Below, in pieces: positions 11,969-23,059 of a stretch of 64,000 nucleotides of DNA. Position 1 is the stretch's first letter; each line of letters opens with the position of its first letter. Both the position numbers and the translations under genes were made by a program. Under the pieces are notes generated by a model. It made no database searches. It was given only the letters and a program-made list of their open reading frames with translations, and had not been told where the DNA came from. This DNA comes from Tragulus kanchil (Eukaryota; Chordata; Mammalia; Artiodactyla; Tragulidae): NCBI GenBank assembly GCA_022376925.1, contig JAIOJX010000005.1, forward strand, positions 95,329,001 to 95,393,000, in the 5' to 3' direction.

Positions 11969-12279
11969 TCCAATGCAGGGAGTGAGGGCTTCCCTGGTGG
12001 TCCAGTGGGTAAAGAGTCTACCTTGCAGTGTAAGGGGCACCAGGTGGATCCCTGGCCCGGGAAGATCCCACATGCTATGGAGTGGCTGGACCGGTATGTC
12101 CAACTGAGAGCCAGGGCTCTGGAGCGCATGCGCCCAGAGCCAGTGCTCTGCAACCAGAGAGGCCACCGCGATGGGAGGCCCACACAGGCCAAAGAACAAA
12201 GATGGATTAAAATAAATAAATACGAAACCAATAAAAAGAGCCGTCCCCCCTAAAGAAGCTTCCTCCAATGCAGGGAGTG
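11969..12279. repeat. 16-bp target-site duplication of the nested SINE
   Basis: TCCAATGCAGGGAGTG occurs at both ends of the inserted SINE, and the outer CHR sequence is continuous when one copy is removed. Confidence 0.92.
11985..12263 (+). mobile_element. CHR-related SINE with NRF1-like palindrome, nested insertion
   Basis: tRNA-like head (AGGGCTTCCCTGGTGGTCC), a decayed B box near 12046, a body with GCTCTGG-AGCGCATGCGC-CCAGAGC at 12116-12139, and a tail with AAATAAATAAA. It is flanked by a 16-bp target-site duplication TCCAATGCAGGGAGTG (11969-11984 and 12264-12279). Three relatives occur at 20714, 26230 and 35822. I do not know its official subfamily name. Confidence 0.9.
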
Positions 12280-12520
12280 TGAGTTTGATATCTGGTCAGG
12301 GAGCTAAGATTCCACATGTCCCAGGGTCAAAACCCAAGAACATATAACAGAAGAAATATTGTAACAAATTTAATAAAGATTTAAGAAATGGTCTGCATAA
12401 AAAGACCAGATTTATTCTCCTTTATAATTAATAAAGTTCCAAATAATCTCACATTTTCTAAATATAACCTCTTATTGATCATCTTTTCCTGTCATTGCTG
12501 CCATCATCTTCATTTAAATA

Positions 12521-12606
12521 TAGCTAACAGTTATACAGTATAACATTGTTCTAAGCATTTTAAATATATTAGATCATCTGTATTCTAATATGCCAAGTAC
12601 GATTAT
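12521..12606 (-). mobile_element. MIR remnant
   Basis: Matches the reverse of the MIR 3' half (ATTGTTCTAAGCATTTTAAATATATTAG, then a TATTAACACATTTTA stretch). Repeated near 13653-13738. Confidence 0.5.
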
Positions 12607-12609
12607 TAA

Positions 12610-13393
12610 CACATTTTAAGATTTATTATTGATCTTGAATCAGATAGTTGCTTTAATCTACAAGAATATCAATTCAGTAAAGTTCAAACTAATTGTTCAG
12701 CTGTCTTAAGGATTAATTATAATATTATTTTGTTTACGCTGTCTCTGAGCTGTTTCCTAGCTCACCCTCCTGGCTCATCTCATGTCAATCTCTTTTGTTA
12801 CTTTTTACAGCTTAGCTGTAAAACAACATTTTAATGTTATTGTCTCTCAATTATTGGATTTTGCCTATGAAAGTTATTCTGCCTGGCATATTATCTTCTT
12901 TCTTCATTGGCCTGTTTAGCTCCTTTGGTCTTAGATATTTTTACTGAATTCTCACTTCCTTATTGTTGTCTTCTTTACTACAATATAACTCCTTGGAGGG
13001 CAAGGATTATATGTAATTTGCTCATAGCTAAATCTCTGTCTTAAACATTATGACTGGGACATTAAGGCACTCGAAAGCATATGCACTGATTGAAATATTT
13101 TGTGTCAGCTTTATGGCTGTAAATTTATAATTATTGTTTCTGACATATAAAAAGATTTTAATGCAATCATATAAAATATGAAACTGAGAGATTTAATCAT
13201 CTGACCAAAATTATATACTTAATAAATATCAGACCTTAGAATCAAACCCAGGTCATCCATAGTTCATAAATATCAAGCATTATTTTACATTTATGACCAA
13301 GTACAGAAACCAGCCTTATGTAAGCTAACTCATTTGGTTAGAATTTATCAACAGCATAATTAAGACTGTAGATTTAATTCCTGAAAATCTTCT
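12610..13393. other. Mostly unassigned AT-rich DNA
   Basis: Apart from the possible MIR core no feature is seen. Repeated at 13742-14526. Confidence 0.4.
13190..13260 (-). mobile_element. Possible MIR core remnant
   Basis: Resembles reverse MIR around AGAATCAAACCCAGGTCATC. Also present near 14322-14390 and 15431-15500 through duplications 6 and 7. Confidence 0.35.
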
Positions 13394-14300
13394 GCATAAT
13401 GATTCTAATGCAGAGTGTGTTTTCTGGTCAGGGAGCTAAGATTCCACATGTCCCAGGGTCAAAACCCAAGAACATATAACAGAAGAAATATTGTAACAAA
13501 TTTAATAAAGATTTAAGAAATGGTCTGCATAAAAAGACCAGATTTATTCTCCTTTATAATTAATAAAGTTCCAAATAATCTCACATTTTCTAAATATAAC
13601 CTCTTATTGATCATCTTTTCCTGTCATTGCTGCCATCATCTTCATTTAAATATAGCTAACAGTTATACAGTATAACATTGTTCTAAGCATTTTAAATATA
13701 TTAGATCATCTGTATTCTAATATGCCAAGTACGATTATTAACACATTTTAAGATTTATTATTGATCTTGAATCAGATAGTTGCTTTAATCTACAAGAATA
13801 TCAATTCAGTAAAGTTCAAACTAATTGTTCAGCTGTCTTAAGGATTAATTATAATATTATTTTGTTTACGCTGTCTCTGAGCTGTTTCCTAGCTCACCCC
13901 TCCTGGCTCATCTCATGTCAATCTCTTTTGTTACTTTTTACAGCTTAGCTGTAAAACAACATTTTAATGTTATTGTCTCTCAATTATTGGATTTTGCCTA
14001 TGAAAGTTATTCTGCCTGGCATATTATCTTCTTTCTTCATTGGCCTGTTTAGCTCCTTTGGTCTTAGATATTTTTACTGAATTCTCACTTCCTTATTGTT
14101 GTCTTCTTTACTACAATATAACTCCTTGGAGGGCAAGGATTATATGTAATTTGCTCATAGCTAAATCTCTGTCTTAAACATTATGACTGGGACATTAAGG
14201 CACTCGAAAGCATATGCACTGATTGAAATATTTTGTGTCAGCTTTATGGCTGTAAATTTATAATTATTGTTTCTGACATATAAAAAGATTTTAATGCAAT

Positions 14301-16515
14301 CATATAAAATATGAAACTGAGAGATTTAATCATCTGACCAAAATTATATACTTAATAAATATCAGACCTTAGAATCAAACCCAGGTCATCCATAGTTCAT
14401 AAATATCAAGCATTATTTTACATTTATGACCAAGTACAGAAACCAGCCTTATGTAAGCTAACTCATTTGGTTAGAATTTATCAACAGCATAATTAAGACT
14501 GTAGATTTAATTCCTGAAAATCTTCTCATAGACAACTTGCAGCACAGTTTTTGACAGTACTACTAAATTTCTGTTGATATTTGTCACAGGATGGATCCTA
14601 CAAGATATAATAAATGTTCACTACTGACGAGAAATGTACTAAGCATATTTAAGCCACCGGGAGCTATATCAGATGTAGTGTCAAAAGAATAGTACAGTTA
14701 AGAATTTATAAGTCTCAGTATATTGTTTCCTATTTATATTACCCTGCTTTTATTTTTTAAAGTATGTGTGTTTCCATATATGTGCACTGTAAAACTAGAG
14801 GAATATTCATAAAGAAATATTCTAGTCAAAAGAAGTATTTGAAATACATAACCATTCTTATTTTTTAAATATCTAAATATATTTTAAGCTTGGGACAGTG
14901 TAAAACTCAATCACCTTACCAGTGCCAAGGTACTGCAACTGTAATTCATATGTACTAATTATTCTACTCATAACTTAATTAGAGCATAAGTAGATCTGTG
15001 TTTTCTTGCCACCTTGTTTTTTTGAAAAAATGTGTCATTTTTAACTATTTAATTTATTTTAATTCATGACATACATAAGCATATAAACAGACATCAACAT
15101 TATAAGCCATTAGGAAAATGCAAATTCAAACTGGAATGAGTAATCACTATATACATGTTAGACTATAAAAATTAATAAACATAAATTTCAATTAAATAGA
15201 GTCTGGAAACCAGGGGCTCTCATGTGCTAGAAGAACATCAATCCTAACAGGAGGAAGGAAGATTCAAGGATTCAGCCAAAGAAAACCAGACTCTGTTCAT
15301 AGAGCCCTCCTAACTTCTTTTGTGCTTATCTAAAAGTATTTACCTTCCTGTGCTGTGAGGGGACTTGCACATGACTTACCATGGTTACAGACCCGAAGAT
15401 GCAATTTTTCATATAAAATATGAAACTGAGAGATTTAATCATCTGACCAAAATTATATACTTAATAAATATCAGACCTTAGAATCAAACCCAGGTCATCC
15501 ATAGTTCATAAATATCAAGCATTATTTTACATTTATGACCAAGTACAGAAACCAGCCTTATGTAAGCTAACTCATTTGGTTAGAATTTATCAACAGCATA
15601 ATTAAGACTGTAGATTTAATTCCTGAAAATCTTCTCATAGACAACTTGCAGCACAGTTTTTGACAGTACTACTAAATTTCTGTTGATATTTGTCACAGGA
15701 TGGATCCTACAAGATATAATAAATGTTCACTACTGACGAGAAATGTACTAAGCATATTTAAGCCACCGGGAGCTATATCAGATGTAGTGTCAAAAGAATA
15801 GTACAGTTAAGAATTTATAAGTCTCAGTATATTGTTTCCTATTTATATTACCCTGCTTTTATTTTTTAAAGTATGTGTGTTTCCATATATGTGCACTGTA
15901 AAACTAGAGGAATATTCATAAAGAAATATTCTAGTCAAAAGAAGTATTTGACATACATACCCATTCTTATTTTTTAAATATCTAAATATATTTTAAGCTT
16001 GGGACAGTGTAAAACTCAATCACCTTACCAGTGCCAAGGTACTGCAACTGTAATTCATATGTACTAATTATTCTACTCATAACTTAATTAGAGCATAAGT
16101 AGATCTGTGTTTTCTTGCCACCTTGTTTTTTTGAAAAAATGTGTCATTTTTAACTATTTAATTTATTTTAATTCATGACATACATAAGCATATAAACAGA
16201 CATCAACATTATAAGCCATTAGGAAAATGCAAATTCAAACTGGAATGAGTAATCACTATATACATGTTAGACTATAAAAATTAATAAACATAAATTTCAA
16301 TTAAATAGAGTCTGGAAACCAGGGGCTCTCATGTGCTAGAAGAACATCAATCCTAACAGGAGGAAGGAAGATTCAAGGATTCAGCCAAAGAAAACCAGAC
16401 TCTGTTCATAGAGCCCTCCTAACTTCTTTTGTGCTTATCTAAAAGTATTTACCTTCCTGTGCTGTGAGGGGACTTGCACATGACTTACCATGGTTACAGA
16501 CCCGAAGATGCAATT
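14301..16515. repeat. Direct duplication 7, period 1109 bp
   Basis: Left copy 14301-15406, filler of about 3 T, right copy 15410-16515. Its left copy overlaps the right copy of duplication 6, so 14301-14526 is present three times (13168-13393, 14301-14526, 15410-15635). Confidence 0.95.
14527..15190. other. No recognised content
   Basis: AT-rich, no gene signal; repeated at 15636-16299. Confidence 0.4.
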
Positions 16516-16600
16516 CTCTGCTGATTCTGAATAAATCTATCTTTTTCTGGAGAAATATCTGACAGTCCGTTTTAGGACAACAAAACTAAACACTCCAAAT
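16305..16600 (+). mobile_element. Possible LTR fragment with AATAAA
   Basis: Less AT-rich block with a CTGTGCTGTGAGGGG segment followed by GCTGATTCTGAATAAA, the layout of an LTR R/U5 region. No internal retroviral sequence lies beside it. Partial copies lie at 15195-15406 and 17427-17720. Tentative. Confidence 0.3.
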
Positions 16601-16659
16601 ACTGACCAATATCTGGGACAACTTGATTTCTCCTACATTATTGGAATAAAAGTATATAA

Positions 16660-17261
16660 AAAAACAGTATCTTAAGAAAATAGTTTGAGAATTTACATCT
16701 TCCATATGATCTAGTCATTCTACTACTGAGTATTTGCTCAGGAAAAATAACTATGTTCTTACCAAGACTTGTATACATATGTTTATAGCAATGTTATTGC
16801 TATAAGCTAAAGAAACTGCAAAAAATCCAAATGCTCATCAACAAGTGAATGGTAAACAAACTATAGTATATTTTTACAATACAATAGTCCACAACAATAA
16901 AAATAATAAAATTGTTTATATAGACAATAATATGAATGAATCTCAAATTTATGCTGAGCAAAATAATTCAGACAAATATGGCAAGTAATACATAATTCCA
17001 ATAGTATATAACATTCTAGAAAATATTAACTGATCTATAGTCACAGAAAACAGCCCAGTAATGGTGTAAGCATGGAGATGGATATGGGAAGGGACATTAT
17101 GGGATATTACACGGTGAGGAGGAAGATTTTGGCAATAATTGGTTTGTTAATCTTTCTTTACCCTGGCAATGATTTCACAAAAACATATATGTGAAAACGC
17201 ATCAAATTGTATTGATGCAATTTAAATATGTACACTTTGTTTTAGTCCATTATACTGTATT
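16660..17261 (+). mobile_element. L1 (older mammalian), 3' end
   Basis: Resembles L1 3' sequence: the CATATGATCTAGTCATTCTA segment, ATGGTAAACAAACTATAGTA, ATGAATGAATCTCAAA and TTTATGCTGAGCAAAA. It is cut at the duplication junction. The natural end, ATTAAAGCTGTGAAAAAA, appears only in the right copy near 18380-18400. Confidence 0.8.
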
Positions 17262-17781
17262 CAAAAAAATTATAGCTGATTTTTATATAATTTATCATGA
17301 CATACATAAGCATATAAACCGACATCAACATTATAAGCCATTAGGAAAATGCAAATTCAAACTGGAATGAGTAATCACTATATACATGTTAGACTATAAA
17401 AATTAATAAACATAAATTTCAATTAAATAGAGTCTGGAAACCAGGGGCTCTCATGTGCTAGAAGAACATCAATCCTAACAGGAGGAAGGAAGATTCAAGG
17501 ATTCAGCCAAAGAAAACCAGACTCTGTTCATAGAGCCCTCCTAACTTCTTTTGTGCTTATCTAAAAGTATTTACCTTCCTGTGCTGTGAGGGGACTTGCA
17601 CATGACTTACCATGGTTACAGACCCGAAGATGCAATTCTCTGCTGATTCTGAATAAATCTATCTTTTTCTGGAGAAATATCTGACAGTCCGTTTTAGGAC
17701 AACAAAACTAAACACTCCAAATACTGACCAATATCTGGGACAACTTGATTTCTCCTACATTATTGGAATAAAAGTATATAA

Positions 17782-18402
17782 AAAAACAGTATCTTAAGAA
17801 AATAGTTTGAGAATTTACATCTTCCATATGATCTAGTCATTCTACTACTGAGTATTTGCTCAGGAAAAATAACTATGTTCTTACCAAGACTTGTATACAT
17901 ATGTTTATAGCAATGTTATTGCTATAAGCTAAAGAAACTGCAAAAAATCCAAATGCTCATCAACAAGTGAATGGTAAACAAACTATAGTATATTTTTACA
18001 ATACAATAGTCCACAACAATAAAAATAATAAAATTGTTTATATAGACAATAATATGAATGAATCTCAAATTTATGCTGAGCAAAATAATTCAGACAAATA
18101 TGGCAAGTAATACATAATTCCAATAGTATATAACATTCTAGAAAATATTAACTGATCTATAGTCACAGAAAACAGCCCAGTAATGGTGTAAGCATGGAGA
18201 TGGATATGGGAAGGGACATTATGGGATATTACACGGTGAGGAGGAAGATTTTGGCAATAATTGGTTTGTTAATCTTTCTTTACCCTGGCAATGATTTCAC
18301 AAAAACATATATGTGAAAACGCATCAAATTGTATTGATGCAATTTAAATATGTACACTTTGTTTTAGTCCATTATACTGTATTAAAGCTGTGAAAAAAGA
18401 GA
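17782..18402 (+). mobile_element. L1 3' end, second copy with natural terminus
   Basis: Right copy of 16660-17261 extended to the L1 terminus. A third partial copy lies at 19091-19495. Confidence 0.8.
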
Positions 18403-18431
18403 ACATAATGTTTTAATCAAAGCAGAAGTTA

Positions 18432-18615
18432 AGGGACTTCTCTCATGGTCCGATGGTTAAGACTGTGCTCCTAATATAGGAAGCCTGGGTTTGATCCCTT
18501 CAGGAAACTAAGATCCTGCATGCCACAATTAAAAAGATCCTGCATGTCACAAATAAAATCTGGTACATCCAAGTAAATAAGTACTTCAAACAAAGTAAAA
18601 AAAAAAAAAAAGAGA
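18432..18615 (+). mobile_element. CHR-type SINE
   Basis: Head GGGACTTCTCTCATGGTCC, then GGGTTTGATCCC (B box nearly intact) and an A-rich tail ending in GAGAGAGA. Repeated at 19526-19703. Confidence 0.8.
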
Positions 18616-18889
18616 GAGAGAAGAATTAAAAAAAAAAAATTTGGGCGGCCTAATAGAGCTGTTCATGAATATATAAGCAAGAAAAACATGACATTAAGTA
18701 AGTACAGGAATAAGTAAAGCTGGTACTATTAGTAGCTGTTACTACTCATCTAATGCAATTGTGTATGTAGGGTATATTATAAAACAGAAAAATCTATCAT
18801 TTTTAATAAAGTAATCTAGCAAGGTCTGTATTAAACTAATGTATTTTTCTATGGTAATTATAAATAATTTGAATTTAAAATCAATTGAA

Positions 18890-19086
18890 TTTAAAAATAA
18901 TGAAATATATTCCATAAAATATCTATGGGTAAATTTAACAAAAGTTATGTAAGACCTAAACACTATGAAACACTGCTGAGAGGAAATTAAAGGAGAGTTA
19001 AATGAATAGAAACAGGTACAAACTCATGGAGCTGATCTACAGATTCAACACAATCTCAATTAAAATCCCACAGGATTTAAACAATA
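18890..19086 (+). mobile_element. L1 ORF2 C-terminal remnant (left copy)
   Basis: Resembles the L1 ORF2 stretch encoding an NLTKVM-DL-like segment, followed by CTACAGATTCAACACAATCT. Cut at the duplication junction. Confidence 0.7.
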
Positions 19087-19525
19087 GTTTTACAATACAA
19101 TAGTCCACAACAAAAAAAATAATAAAATTGTTTATATAGACAATAATATGAATGAATCTCAAATTTATGCTGAGCAAAATAATTCAGACAAATATGGCAA
19201 GTAATACATAATTCCAATAGTATATAACATTCTAGAAAATATTAACTGATCTATAGTCACAGAAAACAGCCCAGTAATGGTGTAAGCATGGAGATGGATA
19301 TGGGAAGGGACATTATGGGATATTACACGGTGAGGAGGAAGATTTTGGCAATAATTGGTTTGTTAATCTTTCTTTACCCTGGCAATGATTTCACAAAAAC
19401 ATATATGTGAAAACGCATCAAATTGTATTGATGCAATTTAAATATGTACACTTTGTTTTAGTCCATTATACTGTATTAAAGCTGTGAAAAAAGAGAACAT
19501 AATGTTTTAATCAAAGCAGAAGTTA

Positions 19526-19703
19526 AGGGACTTCTCTCATGGTCCGATGGTTAAGACTGTGCTCCTAATATAGGAAGCCTGGGTTTGATCCCTTCAGGAA
19601 ACTAAGATCCTGCATGCCACAATTAAAAAGATCCTGCATGTCACAAATAAAATCTGGTACATCCAAGTAAATAAGTACTTCAAACAAAGTAAAAAAAAAA
19701 GAG
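19526..19703 (+). mobile_element. CHR-type SINE, second copy
   Basis: Right copy of 18432-18615 with a shorter A-run. Confidence 0.8.
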
Positions 19704-19979
19704 AGAGAGAAGAATTAAAAAAAAAAAATTTGGGCGGCCTAATAGAGCTGTTCATGAATATATAAGCAAGAAAAACATGACATTAAGTAAGTACAGGAAT
19801 AAGTAAAGCTGGTACTATTAGTAGCTGTTACTACTCATCTAATGCAATTGTGTATGTAGGGTATATTATAAAACAGAAAAATCTATCATTTTTAATAAAG
19901 TAATCTAGCAAGGTCTGTATTAAACTAATGTATTTTTCTATGGTAATTATAAATAATTTGAATTTAAAATCAATTGAAT

Positions 19980-20713
19980 TTAAAAATAATGAAATATATT
20001 CCATAAAATATCTATGGGTAAATTTAACAAAAGTTATGTAAGACCTAAACACTATGAAACACTGCTGAGAGGAAATTAAAGGAGAGTTAAATGAATAGAA
20101 ACAGGTACAAACTCATGGAGCTGATCTACAGATTCAACACAATCTCAATTAAAATCCCACAGGATTTAAACAATATGTTAGCAAATTGCTTCTCAAATTA
20201 ATATTGAAAGTCAAAGGATCTTAAATGCCCCTACAAAAAATCTTAAGAATGAAAACTAAGTTAAAAGTCTCTCAGTATTTGAATTCAAGACCTGCTATAA
20301 GGCTACACAATCAAGATAGTGTATTGATTGAAAGCTAGCCACATAAATCACTGGAATAGAATGAAGAGTACAGGAATTGAAGCACACCTATACAGTTAAT
20401 TAATATGCATCAACTCAATTTGACATATAAGGAGAATCTTTTTCAAAATAATTTTGTAGTATAGGATATCCATATGAACAAAAGAACTCTCTCATGACCA
20501 TGATTTGTATACAAAAATTAATTTTCATGGGCATAAATATAAAGTTAGGAGTATAGAAGTTTTTAAAGAAAAACATAAGATGCTACTCTTGCAAACTGGG
20601 CATAAGCAAAGATTTGATAATATAAGACCTAAAAACTATCAATTGAAAAGGAGAATAAATGACTGGACTTCAATAGAATTAAAATGTCTTGCTAATCAAA
20701 AATGCAATTAAGA
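19980..20713 (+). mobile_element. L1 ORF2 C-terminal remnant with 3' continuation
   Basis: Continues the L1 into the region where ORF2 encodes its C-terminus (GGCTACACAATCAAGATAGT and CATAAATCACTGGAATAGAA). Interrupted by the SINE at 20714-20982. Confidence 0.75.
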
Positions 20714-20982
20714 GGGCTTCCCTGGTGGTCCAGTGGGTAAAGAGTCTGCCTTGCAGTGTAAGGGGCACTGGGTGGATCCCTGGCCCGGGAAGATCCCAGA
20801 TGCTATAGACTGGCTGGACTGGTATGTCCAATTGAGAGCCAGGGCTCTGGAGAGCATGCGCCCAGAGCCAGTGCCCTGCAAAGAGAGGCCACTGCAATGG
20901 GTGGCCCACACAGACCAAAGAATAAAGATGGATGGAAATAAATAAAAAACCAATAAAAGAGGTCAAAAATTAAAAAAAAAAC
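20714..20982 (+). mobile_element. CHR-related SINE with NRF1-like palindrome
   Basis: Same subfamily as 11985-12263. The palindrome core reads GAGCATGCGC at 20852-20861 (one change). Flanked by an 11-bp target-site duplication TGCAATTAAGA at 20703-20713 and 20983-20993. Confidence 0.9.
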
Positions 20983-21925
20983 TGCAATTAAGAAAATGAA
21001 TCAATAGACCCAAACCAGGCAAACACATAGTATCTAGAAAAATGAAGAGAAAATAAACTATCAAAAGAACAACAATCTAATTAAAATATGTTCAGAACAT
21101 AACAAGACAATTAAAAAGAAAGATAAGTGAACGACCAATAATCACACAGAAATACTTCTAACTTATCATGTTACTAGTCATCATAGAAACGCAAGTCAAA
21201 ACAATATGCAAATACCTCCTTATACTATTAAGAAAGGCCTTAAACCAAAACTAATGAAAATAAAAATGGTAATGAAAATGTGTAGCAACCTGAATGTCCA
21301 TACATTGTGAGGAGACATGAAAAACTCTGTAAGCACTTTGAAATATTCTTTAATTTTTTTTAATTTAAATAAACATCTATCTTATTGCCCAGTAATTCTA
21401 GCCCTATGTGTTTACCCAAGAAAAATAAAAACATATGTCCTCAAAAAATCTTCTATAGGAATCTTGTAGGAGCCTCCTTATTCATAGTCATCAAAATCTG
21501 GAATCAAGCCAAGTGTCCTCAAATAAGGGGATGTTTTACAATATTTTGTAGAATATTCACCAAATGAATTATCGTTCAGCAATAAAGGGAAAAAAATCTA
21601 CTTCTACATGCAAAAAACCATGAATGACTCAGAAACATATCAGGTTGAGTGAAAGAAGAGAAGAATTAATTATGACTCAATTGATATAGATAGAGTTTCA
21701 GAACAAGTAGAACTAAGTTATGGTGATTTAAATCAGAACAATGGCTACCCACAGGGTAAGGAAGCAGGAGAGAACTTTCTGATGTAACTGAAATGTCCTG
21801 TATTTTTTTAGCAGTTGTTTCACAGTGTATACAATTTTGTAAAAGTAATCAAAGTGAAACATAAATCTGTGGGGAAAAAACTCATAATATGTATAGCAAT
21901 ACTTTGCTAAACATAAATGCAATGA
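20983..21925 (+). mobile_element. L1 3' region after the SINE
   Basis: L1 3' sequence continues: TCAGCAATAAAGGG, ATGAATGACTCAGAAACATA, GTTGAGTGAAAGAAG. Degenerate and without coding capacity. Confidence 0.72.
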
Positions 21926-21929
21926 TCCC

Positions 21930-22350
21930 TACCAAAATATTAGAAAATAGAATGGAGCAACACATAAAAACCAACACATAAACCACATGACCAAATTGAG
22001 TTTAACATGGAAAGGTGAATCAGAGTAATTTACCTTCTTAAGAGAAAAAAAAGGGGTAAAGCCACATCCAAATACTAATTGGCAAAAGAAGTAATTTGAT
22101 AAAATTCAATACCCTACAATGATGAAAACTCTCAATATTCTTAATGATGAAATTCTGAAAGCTATCCCTCTATGATATGAGCAAGTCAACGATGTTACTT
22201 TTGAACCCTTCTCTTTAGCATCATACTTAAGATCCTAACCAAGACAATAATAAAGAAAATAAATAGTATGCATACTTAGTGAAAAGAAAGAAACAGAACT
22301 ATCTGTAGATGATATCATCAAGTATGCAGATCATTCTAAGGAATCTGGAA
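21930..22350 (+). mobile_element. L1 ORF2 reverse-transcriptase remnant
   Basis: Resembles the L1 RT segment from CAACACAT to the AGATGATATCATCAAGTATG block, just past the position of the L1 FADD motif. The element appears to resume at about 23060 after two insertions (L1 3' end and RPL17). Confidence 0.7.
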
Positions 22351-22361
22351 AATGAGAATGG

Positions 22362-22470
22362 ATACTTGTACATATGACTGAGTCTCTTTGCTGTGTACTT
22401 GAGATTATCATAGCATTGTCAATTGGCTATACTCCAATATAAGATAAAAAGTTTAAAAAATTACAGGAAA
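22362..22470 (+). mobile_element. L1 3' terminal fragment
   Basis: Matches the short ruminant L1 end ('...ctgagtctctttgctgtgta...' through TATACTCCAATATAAG and an A-rich tail). Confidence 0.7.
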
Positions 22471-22524
22471 AATACTACCATGGATAATAAACTAGTTTAG
22501 TAGAGTTAATAGGATACAGGCTTA

Positions 22525-23056
22525 GTTTGTTTTATGCTAAATTTTTAGTTATTTCAGTTTCTTCTCTGCAATTCCTTCTGGTTTAGGAATGATCTATTCT
22601 TTTCGCTAAGGATCAACTCAGTGTGGCAAGGGATGCTCATGTATGAGTGAATTCAACCATGAGCTCTGTAAGTTCTGCCACTTAGGTGCCTGTTTTCATC
22701 AGGAAGTGCTCAATGAACAGACGATCTATGTGTAAACTTTTAAGTTCAGCATTACTCTTTTCACATTTTTGCATGTGCAGCAAACATTCAGCATTCTTCT
22801 TGGGCCACTGAGCCTGTCTCCAGTCCCACAGTTTTGTCTGAGCAAACTTACTGGCTCCACTGTGGCAATATAGTGGCACACATTGCTTCAGCAAAGTGAC
22901 AGCCTTCTGATACCTGGTGGCTTTTTTGGACATACGTACCCTTGATGGCCTGGAAAGTTTTACTAATGTTCGTCAAATGGACACAAAGACCCGGACCTCT
23001 TGCTTTGCATGATTTTGTGTATGTTTTTGGTGTGGGTTAAGGGAATAACAATCTCC
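22525..23056 (-). pseudogene. RPL17: RPL17 processed pseudogene
   Basis: The minus strand at 22682-22933 encodes a sequence clearly related to ribosomal protein L17 (uL22), a large-subunit protein: KATRYQKAVTLLKQCVP, then QWPKKNAECLLHM and SNAELKSL. The similarity continues outside that frame: upstream, out of frame, to the start-codon position at 23054-23056 (now GGA), and downstream through the AYMS-like segment to 3' UTR text ending at about 22525. No introns interrupt it, so it is a retrocopy. It is dead: the start codon is lost, an extra A near 22929 and a second indel near 22690 shift the frame, a TAA follows at 22682, and the segment encoding the last residues is deleted. L1 machinery usually makes such copies. 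Its 5' part recurs at 24041-24140 through duplication 10. Confidence 0.93.
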
Positions 23057-23059
23057 AGA

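Larger units (their letters stand above)
11933..12405 (+). mobile_element. CHR-type SINE, interrupted
   Basis: Head at 11933-11984, split by a younger SINE (11985-12263), and the remainder from 12264 to about 12405. The 3' part reads like the CHR family end (GGGAGCTAAGATTCCACATG, then ATATTGTAACAAATTTAATA). Its 3' portion recurs at 13423-13537 through duplication 6. Confidence 0.85.
12291..14526. repeat. Direct duplication 6, period 1132 bp
   Basis: Left copy 12291-13393, filler 13394-13422, right copy 13423-14526. It starts inside a CHR SINE, so the second copy has only the SINE's 3' part. Confidence 0.95.
16173..18383. repeat. Direct duplication 8, period 1122 bp
   Basis: Left copy 16173-17261, filler 17262-17294 (AT-rich), right copy 17295-18383. 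It overlaps duplication 7, giving local triplication. Confidence 0.95.
17994..20175. repeat. Direct duplication 9, period 1089-1094 bp
   Basis: Left copy 17994-19086, right copy 19088-20175. Differences are in A-runs near 18600 and 19690. This is the fourth unit in an uninterrupted chain from 12291. Confidence 0.95.

Noticed and set aside
11927..12268. Overlapping 100-113 codon frames on both strands
   Set aside because: All lie in the nested CHR SINEs; similar frames reappear at 20679-20966 in a related SINE, as expected of repeats.
12291..20175. Possible satellite or macrosatellite array with a 1.1-kb unit
   Set aside because: Successive units are different sequences; only adjacent pairs match.
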